Assembly: GCA_022578965.1 (NCBI GenBank)
Contig: MU400579.1
Location: 1-64,000, forward strand
Length of the DNA: 64,000 nucleotides
Source: Xylaria sp. FL1777
Lineage: Eukaryota; Ascomycota; Sordariomycetes; Xylariales; Xylariaceae
Direction of reading: 5' to 3'
The notes under the pieces were generated by a model. That model was not told the DNA's origin. It did no database searches and saw nothing but the letters and a program-made list of their open reading frames with translations. Shown piece after piece: positions 1 to 10,439 of this stretch (its first letter is position 1; the number at the start of each line of letters is the position of its first letter). Position numbers and translations under genes: made by a program.

Positions 1-997
1 ATTTAACTTCTGAAGGTATTGCATTGGAAATGTACTTCAGGAACGCAGCAATTTGAAGTATATGGCTGGCTTTCTATTTATCTATTTCTATTCTTGATAG
101 TTACTCACAAATAATGTAAGCACTATTGGCGTTAATAATGATCCCACACAGCATCAGATAAATATTAGCCTCACGGTCAATGCTTAGTTAAGGAGGCTTC
201 AGTAGTGACTGCTCATATATACTCTTAACACCAGTCTGTGAGTTCGGAGTGTCTTTCAGCTCATCTTGCTGGTTTAGTTACCGAAGTTTACGTAACCATT
301 CTGATGTTGATTACCAGCCGTAATGTAATTTGTTATAGTGACATCCGAGTGTGATCTGCTAATATTGATTCCGGCGTTGCCTTCATTTTGCGCACCTGCC
401 CTCGAAAAGGCCTCACCCGCCGTGTCATCTTCCCCCGCCTTTGCTTCGGCTCATCAACTCAGTTTTTATGATGAGCGTTCGAAGACTGCTAAGTTGGCTG
501 AAACTAGTTACTTAGTGACTACCGACAACTCCTATTATGCATATGCTAGGAATCGAGCGAGACGAGTATGCAGGTGTTGATGATATGAAGAGGTAAATAT
601 AGCTGCTTTGCCTGGCGCCTATTACCACCGGGGATCCTGACACATCTCCCGTGTACTATTCGGTGAACGAATCTCTCAAACTGGGCCTCACAGAGGATTT
701 TATGTAGTATATAAGACGGACAAAGGTACTAACAATTAAAAGGATTAATTAACTTTAATTTGAGGGATGTCCTTGGGGGCCTAATCCAACATCTTGGCAA
801 GAGCTTGATGCGATGGCTTCATGAAGTTATGCTTAAGGCCCGCTGCATGAAAAAGGAGTTTGATGTGATGGGTGGTAAGAGAAGCAATAAAAAATTAGAC
901 AGGTCACGCTCTCTAGGTCCTCATGAAACTCTTTTATACCCGCCCTTTACAAATAAACATTTTCTTGCTTCGTCTTCGTCTCTTACTACTAAGTAAG
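1..997. other. intergenic, no gene recognised
   Basis: Open frames here are short and lack recognisable motifs, splice structure or codon pattern. I see no RNA gene or repeat. The last part is presumably the promoter of the cysteine-rich gene that follows. Confidence 0.5.
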
Positions 998-1905
998 ATG
1001 CGCTCTCAGAACTTTATACTTTTCGCACCACTCGCTTTTGCTTCAAAAGAGCCCCGAATACGGCAGGCCGTCTCAACAAACCAGGGCTTGTTTAGAAACA
1101 TCTTGACTACCTGTCCATCAGGGTACGAAATCTGCGAATATGGGTGCATGCACGCCGGGGACAATTGCTGCAATGACGGCACAGGCTACTATTGCATACC
1201 CGACTCATGTTGTCCAATTGGCGAAGTTGTAAGTTGATCGTACCATCTTCAGCCCCTTTCATCCCCGTTGTCAAGCTATATAGCCGACAGTCTCGTCGTA
1301 TGATGCTACGATACCCATACAACTTCCTTTATGTATACTTCTCACTAACCTTTATCCTGATCATAGTGTGTTGGGACTCTAGCGATACTCCATGCGATTC
1401 CCCTAAAGTGCCCTGCGGTGACTATTGTATGCCCGCTACGGGCACCTGTCGCAGTAGCCAGGAATACTACTGCCCCCGACTTTGGTATCTGCACAAGCAA
1501 TGGTACCTGTTGCGACCTCGGGGATGACTGCAAAGACAGTGGCAGCAGTTTAGACTCCACGTCGACATCCGAGAGCATACCTATCTCATCCGTAAGCGCA
1601 CATGACGGCAACGACTCCCCTACCTTCATATTCTTTGAACCCACGTCGATAATCTACGGAGGTAGCGCCTCCGCCTCAACAACTACAGCCAAGACCACGG
1701 GTGGTATTCTCAGCTTTGGCTCCCCTGGCACGACAGTTCTGCTCAGACTACGCAATCCTATGTTACTATTACTGTCACTGCCACGGCAGCTCCCTCCTCC
1801 ATTCCACCTAAGCCCGCCCAATCTGTTGGCCACAATGCGGCCACTGGCCGCATCGTTGCCAACTTCGAGGTTGTTTTTGCGCTGCTGGGCTACCACTATT
1901 TATAA
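998..1905 (+). pseudogene. cysteine-rich, GPI-anchored-type cell-surface protein, reading frame broken
   Basis: The ATG at 998 opens a weak signal-like peptide (MRSQNFILFAPLAFAS), then a cysteine-rich block with CPSGYEICEYGCM, NCCNDGTGYYC and SCCPIGE. A good intron (1229-1366, GTAAGT...CATAG) follows. A second cysteine block (CDSPKVPCGDYCM, at about 1390-1470) lies in a different frame from exon 1. The next part (GICTSNGTCC, then a Ser/Thr-rich stretch to about 1700) is back in the exon 1 frame. The tail (SYVTITVTATAAPSS, then GHNAATGRIVANFEVVFALLG, a typical GPI-attachment end) is in the frame of the second block and stops at 1903. No intron I tried repairs these shifts; one sits in a run of five C at about 1470. 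Fungal proteins of this layout are secreted and wall- or membrane-anchored. It could be a decaying gene or a gene with assembly errors. Confidence 0.5.
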
Positions 1906-2589
1906 GCAACCAATATATCTCCCGTCTTACCGGGTAAGATGATGTAGTTGGCCTCGAAATGACGGCTAGATCGCAGAGCATTACCCTAGCGGGCACAATA
2001 TTGTTTAGGGAGGAATTTTCGACATACTGTTTTAATTAAATATGTATAAGATGCTCTGATATAGTTCTTCAACCATTAACTAAGAAATTTGCGAAATGAG
2101 CCGTATAACTCCCAAGAGTGCTTCACAACCACATAGACTGATATGAGCATCTATCTCAATTACTGTGCTTTCGCCTCTTATATTTCAGGGGCAAGGCCAT
2201 CAGAGACACTAAATACTTTCATTACAAAGTAGAGGCTCTACAGAGCTTTTGTGAATATCGAAAAGGCAGCCCCATACGGGACCTAGTTGTGACGTCACCG
2301 CGTCATCACCCGACTTAGAGCTACAGCTACATCATTACTTGAGGCAAATCAAATAATTCACATTATCAATTGGGTCACAATAATAATTGAACGTGCAAAT
2401 AACATTCTTACACAGAAAGCCACTTTCTAAGAGAAATAGATGCGGTATACTAACGCACCAATAAAGTAGCCTCAACAACACCTCGACCAACGAAACCAAC
2501 CTAGTTATTCCCCCTGGTGTAATAACGTACATCTCTATCCCTTTGCTTAAACACATACCGACACTTACACACGCTCAAACCGACCAAAA
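1906..2589. other. intergenic, nothing recognised
   Basis: AT-rich spacer between the broken surface-protein gene and the mitochondrial-type gene. No gene, RNA or repeat recognised; the 3' end should hold the promoter of the next gene. Confidence 0.5.
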
Positions 2590-2997
2590 ATGTCCGGTCT
2601 CCGCACCTCCGTCTTCCAAAGCGCCCGCCTCCTACCCAGCCGCACGAGTCGGCTCCTGCACCAGACGGCTGTAGGCCGACTACCGTACAAGGACGACATG
2701 GACCGGGAGTCGCTGAAGCCCAAGGCGCACGAGTACACGCAGAGCGGGACGGACGACGAGGTAGCGGCACAGCACGGTGACGCTGCCTTCAACCCGGACA
2801 AGACGGCGCCGGAGCACGAGAGGGAGACGGCCGCCGAGGGAGCCGCGCAAAAGGGCAAGCAGAACCCACTCGACTCTAGCCCGGCCGACCACGACTTCGC
2901 GAAGGGCGGTCGCAACGAGACGGAAGACCGGCCACAGCATGGACAGTCGAAGAGGAGTAGTACTGGTAATGCGCCCAAGGCGGGGAAGGTTAATTGA
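2590..2997 (+). CDS. conserved small fungal protein, probably mitochondrial
   Basis: Single-exon frame of 135 residues. The first ~30 residues have the look of a mitochondrial presequence: rich in Arg and Ser, no acidic residues, with the amphipathic pattern SVFQSARLLPSRTSRLLHQ. The rest is very hydrophilic and charged, with the segment PYKDDMDRESLKPKAHEYT and then GTDDEVAAQHGDAAFNPDKT; it is probably disordered. From memory, small proteins with this PYKDD...RESLKP...GTDDE pattern are widespread in filamentous fungi and have no assigned function. No transmembrane segment or enzyme motif is visible. The ATG at 2590 is chosen because the presequence begins there and the upstream sequence is not coding-like. 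Confidence 0.75.
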   Translation: MSGLRTSVFQSARLLPSRTSRLLHQTAVGRLPYKDDMDRESLKPKAHEYTQSGTDDEVAAQHGDAAFNPDKTAPEHERETAAEGAAQKGKQNPLDSSPADHDFAKGGRNETEDRPQHGQSKRSSTGNAPKAGKVN

Positions 2998-3283
2998 ATT
3001 GATGTTTTCTAGTCGATGAGGGGCGAGGAGGGAAGTCATGAAGCGAGGCTGGGATGAGTCTATCTATATATAATGTATCATATTGCGGCGTGAAGAAACC
3101 CGAGGCTCTATTCGGTTCTGGACTGTTAGACATAAGCGACGATTTCAGTGGCATAAAATATAATGCGAATATCCTGCAGTGTAATATTGTATTTCGCATT
3201 GCTCATAATCTGGGTATCACCAAAACACTCAATAGGGAGTACGACTACCTACGTAAAATCGATACTTCGATGGTGGCCAGGTT

Positions 3284-4079
3284 TCAGCCGTACAGCCCAT
3301 CGATATCTTCATCCTCCTCGTCGTCTTTCGGTATCTCGATGGTCTTCTTTTTCTATTACAGAGAACGAGGATTAGTACCTGCTCGATCCAAACTACGTAG
3401 CGGGGGGAGGCCTATCATTCATACCGTGAGATCCTTCCGACACGCGGGACAAGTCCCCTTACTTAGCAGCCAAGGACCAACACACTCTAGGTCGAAGATG
3501 CTGTAAAAATTGGAGTTAAAAACCATCATTTATGGTGAGTATACCGACTCAGAAATACATACTGCGTGCCATGGCAAGGTAGCTCGACAACAAGCGGATG
3601 CGGATCGTCGAGGAACTTCTCGGCGCAAATCATACAGGTGCCGTCCGGGTCTGACTGCAGCTTCTTGCGCGATACACGATCCAGACTGTCGAGGTATATC
3701 TGGTCGACGCCCTGGATGCGTTCTGGCGAATTGCGTATGTCTTCTTCCAAGAGCTGCTCAAGCGACAGCAGGAAGTCCCGGTTCGCTTCCGTCGGGGCGT
3801 CGGCGGCGAGGGTCGCGAATTGGTCCTGCAGGAGCCGGAAGAGCGCCGCGGTGTCGACGGGCGTGGCACCGATTCGCGAGGTCGCCGGGTCGGAGCTGAT
3901 CTGGTGCAAGTGGGATGTGAAGGAGGCCATGTCGGGACGTCGCCGGTGTCTTCGTTCTTCGGAGGGCTTCACATTGTGCTCGACTAGATAGATGCCGCCG
4001 CCATGAGTGAGCTTTAGGGGGTCTCTATACTTCTGGCCGCAAATGGGAACTTCATACCTTCGTAGGGATTGGTTGCCAT
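3284..4079 (-). CDS. small RING-finger protein, probable E3 ubiquitin ligase
   Basis: Four exons on the minus strand: 4079-4058, 3983-3563, 3500-3425 and 3352-3284, giving 195 residues. All introns have clear GT-AG ends, and the frame closes exactly. The N-terminus is MATNPYEVEHNV, then a helical, charged region. The C-terminal half carries the RING: CMICAEKFLDD, then ELPCHGTHIFDLECVGPWL, then GTCPACRKDL. The spacing is that of a RING-H2 finger, but the usual second histidine ligand (F-H) is Asp here (IFD). The tail is acidic (DDEEDEDIDGLYG). RING proteins recruit E2 enzymes for ubiquitin transfer; the substrate cannot be read from sequence. The first exon codes for only seven residues plus one base, so the start is the least certain part. 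Confidence 0.82.
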
Positions 4080-5211
4080 GGTAAGCAATTTCCTGGTTTA
4101 CTAACCAGATGTAAAGAGCCAGATGAAGAGAGTTTTTACTTTGAGTTTGCTGCTGCTGTTTGTAAAGGTACCTGATAGATGTAGGTGATCAATCGTCTAG
4201 ATACACCTGGGTAATGTGCTTATGTATTATACCTTACCTAGGTATGCCCCGCCTCGTAGGCACCGCCTCGTAGGCACCGCTGAACACGCAATTACCTAGA
4301 TACCTATTGCCCCGCGATTTGGGGGTTCGTTTGCCTGGTGTTAGTGGGATGGGTGGAGCTCAGTACATGTTCCTGCATTACGGGTAAGATTCACTACCTA
4401 ACCTAATGCAAACGATGGTCAACAAAATAAAACATAGGAGAATCATATCCAAGTCTAACTTTTGGTTTATTTATACCTATATATAGCAGGAAGTATGGAC
4501 ACTGCTTACTATCTGACTACATATCCCCGTAATTGGCACTGCAACCCGGGCAGTTGTCATGTTTACAACGACGGCAGACCTCAATCATAAAACTATTCCA
4601 GTGGGTGCAGTCGCAGCATTGCCAAGCAGTACCAGCCATGATCTCGTTTTTGCTGAGCTGTTTTGTTTGTTGGCGAGTGGTTTTCTATCGTTGTAGATAC
4701 TACTGATCCTGTCAGGTTGTTGATAGTATATATATAGTTGTTATATAGAGCCAAGTGTGGTATGAACTGGGAGTTAAGGCCACCTTTATATACCGTTGTA
4801 GGGAACGGGGTCATTCGTCTTCAGACGTATTGTGGTTTACATGACCAAAGGACCTAGCCTAACCTACTTGTCTTGTCTGGCCAATATTCTTGCTCTTCAA
4901 CACGAAAGAAACTCTTGTCCTCGGCAATCGGAGCAATAAAAAATTACAGTGGGCTAAGACGAGAATCTACGAGGCTTTGTTTTGAGCCTTGTCTACGAAC
5001 AAGTCACCTCTCCTCAAAGGACAGCTCATTGTATCATTACAGCTATCAGTCATAATTACCACGTCTCAAGGGAAGAGTCAACACTCAGTGCTCACTTAGT
5101 TCTAGAGGCCAATAAATGACCTCGCAGGAAGAACCCGACAAATCAACAGACCAAAACAAAGTGCGAAAACCCCCCTTCCGACCACAAGCGAAAATATGTC
5201 GTAATCGCTAC
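4080..5211. other. intergenic, one short tandem repeat
   Basis: Upstream side of the RING gene and downstream side of the NRPS-like gene. It holds two copies of a 14-bp unit at 4251-4278 and a TACCTAGGTA-type palindrome at about 4235. No gene recognised; the open frames are short and patternless. Confidence 0.5.
4251..4278. repeat. 14-bp direct repeat, two copies
   Basis: The unit GCCTCGTAGGCACC occurs twice head to tail, flanked by partial copies on both sides. It is about 170 bp upstream of the RING gene start, so it may lie in its promoter. No function can be assigned. Confidence 0.7.
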
Positions 5212-8200
5212 CTACGGACCCCAGCCTTTCATCCACTTCGCTAAATTCTCCGGCTTGACAGGCGCCAAATTCCTAGCCGTTTCGCTCCCCGACAACAGAT
5301 TTTGCTTCTCAAAGATAACGACTTTGCGGTCACCATCATCCAGGAACGTCTGTTTATAGAAGTCAATAAGCTTCACACCGGGGTTCTGCTCCACAGCACG
5401 AGGGCCTGCGTCCTGACTCCCTTCCAGTCTCTTGATCCATTCGGCCGTAGGCACGGTCTCCGGAACGACCTCTTTTACCGCCGGGAGGAGTTCCTCCCAC
5501 GATGTACTCTCCGGGTTCAAGACGTTGTACACGACAGCAGCTCCGGCGTCGCGCCGCGCGACGTCATCCGCGAGCTCGCTGACGATCTGGCCAAGGACGT
5601 CGACGGGTATCCAATCCATGGCCGCCGTGCCGATGGACTCGGGAGCGACCCCGAGGAATTTGGAACTGAGCACCAGGGACGGGGCCCATTCCCAGACATT
5701 CCAGACCCCAGTTCCATGAAGGGGTCCGGCGATTTGGCCAACGCGGAGGATCGCGCCCTTGCCACCGCTCGAGGACGCGTACTTCTCGATCAATTTCTCG
5801 CAGATGAACTTGGACCGCCCATAGCCCATCTGCCCAAGTGAGCCGACATCCTCGATATCCAGCACCGTCTCCTTGATGACGCTGCGCGACCCGGAGACGG
5901 GAAGCGCCGCCGAGATGCTAGAGACGAAGAGCATGGCTGCGTCTCGGACGCTGTCTTGCGCTAGCTTGAGAAGGTTGAGAAGGCCCTGGATCTGTGGCTC
6001 GAACGACTGAACCGGCATGAGGAAGTTGACGGGATACGCGTTGTGAATAATGGTTGTGACGTCCGCTGCGAGGCTGGCGTACTCATCTTCTGTCAAACCC
6101 AGCTTCGGCTCCGCTAGGTTCATTTGCAGGAATTCAACCCGCTCCAGTTGTAACTCTGGCAGTCCCCTAGCTTTGAAAGAGGAGATTTGGTCGGCTTGGA
6201 CGTTCGAGCTGCGATTCAGACAGTATACCTTCTTAACATCTTCTCTAGCGAGTAACGCAGCGAGTATGTAAGACCCGAGAGATCCTCGTGATCCAGTGAG
6301 GACAATAGTCTGGCCTTTTTGACTCTCGTTGCGTAAGATCGTCGGGATTTTCGCCTCATACTTCGCCAATAAGTCCCGCACATCGTCCGCGTTGTCGTTA
6401 TTTCCTGATTGGCCTGCACCGTCAGAACCAGACAAGACGGTTGAGAGTCTTTGCGCTAGCAGTGATACCGTTGTGGAAGTGAACAGCAATCTGTTGTCTA
6501 CCTTTCCTAGGACTTCCTCTGAAATACCGTATTTGCGAAGACCCGCCTTAATACGGGCCGCAAGCATGAAGATCGATAGAGAATCCAGTCCTTTTGTGAA
6601 AAGGTCATCGTCAAATCCAATCTCGTCATTATCCAAGGTTTCAGAATATAGGTCTTTGAGGAATGGTTGTAAATCGTTGACACTTGTAGACTTAAGAGCT
6701 GGCAAGCCACTGGTCAGCAGTCCCTCCTCTGCCTTCGCGTATAAATCTTCAATTTCGGCTTCATAGGCGGCTATGCTCAACCTTCGCTGGATAGTCCCCT
6801 TACTCGCTCTCGAGAACGGCTTGTTCGGGGAAGTGAAAATGATCAGCTCTTTTGGCACTTGCCCGAACCTAGGTGCAGCTTTGTTCGCTTTGTCGATCGT
6901 CGGCCATAGTTCGTCCAGAGCCCTTTTTCTTTCCTCCTCAGTTTTTGGCGCTAATTCAGCCTTTAGCTCAATGAGAAGACACAGCCGAAAACGACGGGAT
7001 CCGGTGACCAAGGCACCCATTACGTTTCTGTGAGCACTAACAGTGTCTTCTGTCTGCGTCGGATCCATCTTGAGCCCATTTGACATAATGACCCAGTTGT
7101 CTGTCCTGCCATGGAACTTCCACCAGCCATCAGAACCCTCTATCGGCGCGAAGAGATCAGCCGTGCGGTACACTTCAAGATGTGGACATGTGTGAAAGTA
7201 GGCTTGAGTTCGATTGATGAGGTCCGTACGAGTAATTACTAGCTCGTATAATCCTGGATAGACCTCCTCCATACGCTGACCTAAGTCTATGAACTTCATA
7301 CCATCCCAGTGTGTGTTATCACCTGTGGACTCGAGACTAATACGATTCGATCAGTTCATACACTAAGCCCCCAGCGGGCGGCAGGAAGAGTGCGGCAGGA
7401 GATAGAACAAATGTGCGACTTACTAAGGACCGAACCCCTCTGTACATCCATACATGGGAAACATGTGCGGGATGACTTTGGCAAGCTTTTCACCTAAGAC
7501 TTGATTAATCGGCCCGCCAGCATAGGCGACGTGTTTGACCTTGGATATTGCCTCTAGTGCGCGGGGGTTGCTCAGCAGGGCTTCCAGTACCGATGGTGGC
7601 ATCATAGCGCCGGTAGGTGAAGATGTTTCAAGCATTTTGGCAACATTTTCTGGTGAGAGACGCGTGCCGGCCGCGGGAAGTACAATCGTGGAATCTGTTG
7701 CGATTGATCGAAGTAGCACTCCTATTCCGCCAAGCTTGACCATTCAGTCAGATTTTTCAGTCACAACGACGATGATAATATGGTCATCATTAACTTACAT
7801 GATAAAGCGGGAACGGCAGGAAGACATCGTTTCCTTCTAGTATTACACGCGTCAAGTGCGGCTTCTCCGGACGGTTAGGCAACGTGTTAAAATCAAACGG
7901 GACAGTCACGGTAGCTATTGCTGTATGGGTCCAGTAAATAGGCTTGGGGTGTCCTGATGTACCAGAGGTCTTAGGAGGTATTAGTACATATCACCAGCAG
8001 AATTGTTTGGTATGGGTGTAAAGTAATCAGGGTGCGCAGAAGTAGAACTGTCTGTGCAGAAAATTCTGGTTCTACAAACTCATCTCAGGAGAATGCTGAA
8101 CGGTTTCAAAATGGCTTACATGGAGGCCCACTAGAAATGGCAGAATATTAGCTATCAATTTCCTGACCAAAGGCTATAATATCAAATGAAAGGGACACGG

Positions 8201-8874
8201 TAAAACCAAGGAGGGATTGTCTACGGCACAAATATAGCACATCTAGGAGCAAAAAAAATGTCAGGCAAACTCACTAAATTGCTTGTCTTTCATTTCATCA
8301 AACGTAAAGAGGAAAGGGAATTCATCGACGACCTCCTTATTTAGCATCTCCAAGTAGGAAGGCGTTGAGATCGGTGTCGTTGTCTTGTCTATTGACTCCA
8401 GCAAAGGTTGAAGAGAATCGGAGATCTCAGGTGCATAGAGCAGCTTCGTTGCACCTACAGTCGAGAAGAATCGCACATTCGATGGGACGGTGTTGCTTGG
8501 AGACGGATAGATCGCCTAGCAGTAGTCAGTGGTCGTCACCACTTGCAATAACGAACACAGGGGCTATGGTCTCCTCGTCGTCTCGTGCAGATAGCTTAGT
8601 CGAATGCAATACCTACACATTTGCCTGCCTTCATAGCTCCTAGCACCCATATGAGATAACGAATATCGCTAGGGCCCATATAGAGGAATCTCTCCTCATG
8701 CTTCTCCAGACTGCGCTGGAGGATCCAGGCAGCTTTGTTGGATGCATTGTGCAAATCTTCCACTGATATATGTTCGAGCCTTCCATCAGGAGCGACTACA
8801 GATACCAAAGGCCTCGTTCTCTTCCGAAGCGTCTGAATGATATTCGGCAGTAGGTCGTCCGTTGTCCAATCCAT
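5212..8874 (-). CDS. NRPS-like adenylate-forming reductase (A-T-R), apparent 1-bp frameshift
   Basis: Exons on the minus strand: 8874-8617, 8515-8275, 8051-7799, 7734-7424 and 7336-5212, about 1062 residues. Domain order is adenylation (about 1-545), phosphopantetheine carrier (Ser in GLDSLS, about residue 607) and thioester reductase (TGSRGSLG at about 702-709; Tyr/Lys pair in YGRSK at about 860-864). Adenylation motifs seen: TSGTSGHPKPI, MYGCTEGFGP, GRTDNWVIMSNG and the lysine-containing SRASKGTIQR. Such enzymes activate a carboxylic acid with ATP, load it on the carrier and reductively release it with NAD(P)H. They resemble a Lys2-type carboxylate reductase; the substrate is unknown. The frame breaks at about 7987-7989, just before TSGTSG, giving a TAA at 7981-7983. 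No splice choice I found repairs it. The gene is either inactive or the base call is wrong. No biosynthetic neighbours are present. Confidence 0.85.
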
Positions 8875-10439
8875 TTTCCGCAACTGTCCGAAAAGAAGAC
8901 TATACTACTGTAAAGATTGAGGAACACTGCGGTATTTCGGTGGTTTTCTTTTTAAAGTTTAATGGGGGGTGGAGAAAAATCGATGGGGTAGCTACTTATA
9001 GGAATACCACTTTCCACCCGATATCCTCGATGGACCGGGACGGCGGGGAGAGAAATAGTCTTGCTCCCAAGTATGGTACCGCTGAAAGCAGTGGGCTAGG
9101 TCCCAGTCGAAAACCCATTGTGCGAAGAAGAAACAGCCGGCCTACCTACATTAGCCTCGGCTTCTCGCCTTTATTCCTATTGATCTTTGAAGGGTAAAGA
9201 ACCTTTGGTACCTTTAAGGTTATTGCTCAATCTAGCATACCTTCCCGGCTTTGATATATGTAGTCCTTGTTATATAACATGAATTCTGCATACAAATGAT
9301 AGAGAGGTGGGATAGAAGCTTCCGGGATTGGATATTCGGGATTCCGAAATTGGAGTCCTATCGCGGAGGTGTGGATCCGCCATACATACCGTGAACTCTA
9401 CGCGGACTTATCGGCGTCGTTTTTCCATGGCCAGTCTTCCTTCTATGGTACCATTTGCATTTCATAGTACGAGGTCTTTCACGTGGCAATTGTTCCAAGA
9501 TCTAGATATCGTTGAATTTCGAAATTCTTACATCCTATTGGGTTTATAGAATCGAGTAACATATTGCGAGAGAATTGAAATGAAGTTATGTTAGTACTAG
9601 ACCTTTAAGAGGCTATTATTACTTTACCCCTGTCTTATCAGAACATTACATTCCACGAAGCCCCAATCCAGTCTTGTTCTCGTCCTTTAGGGTTTTTTGT
9701 TTCAACAACCAGAGCACCTCTGCCGCTTATGTTACCAGCATCGCCTTAGAAAATCAGAATGCGCCCGAATGTTCAAACAAGCAAGCTTCAAGCTACTATA
9801 TCAGGCAGTCTAAAATACATCCGATGCCCTGACACAAAATTTCAACATAATCTGGTTAGACTAGGATGAGTGGCTATGCTGTAATAGTAGCGAAGGATTC
9901 CTGTATAATAATTACTTAACCAAGTAATAGGTTTATTTCCGAATTGCTTTTCTTGACAAGTATATGCTACTAGGAGCGTTTAAAAATATCGGTGCATCAT
10001 TCAACCAGAAGTTGTGAACAGCTATTTTCGGTAATTATTAGTAATTAATGCTCACCATAAATCTGCTCTATCCTTATCCAGTACTGGATACACACTTAAT
10101 TATACCTAGATTACCAGCAGCGATACCTAATGTCATTGAGATCGCGTACAAAGATGTACATGTACGGAAGCCCTGGATGTTTGGGGGCTGATCCGGCGGT
10201 AACAGGGCTGCTACACCGGGACACCTAATTTCACCAGACCTAGCCAATGTTAGGGGGCTGACTTGCATCTAAATGATGACAAGTAGGGCATACGCGCGTA
10301 TACAGCTGAGTGTGACCTGCAGGGGTGAAGGTAGGAAACACAATACTCGCGCATGCGCACTTCCAGCAAGTCTTTCGTTCTTTGTTCAATTCATATCAAA
10401 CCGAGAAGACTTCTCTGGTTTAGTATCGGCGGGTTATCA
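8875..10439. other. intergenic between divergent genes, nothing recognised
   Basis: 1.6 kb between the NRPS-like reductase (minus strand) and the HET gene (plus strand). It should contain both promoters. No coding pattern, RNA gene or repeat recognised. A possible upstream start for the HET gene lies at 10353. Confidence 0.5.

Noticed and set aside
5302..5841. 179-codon open frame on the plus strand
   Set aside because: It lies antisense to the reductase domain of the NRPS-like gene, whose minus-strand frame has clear motifs.
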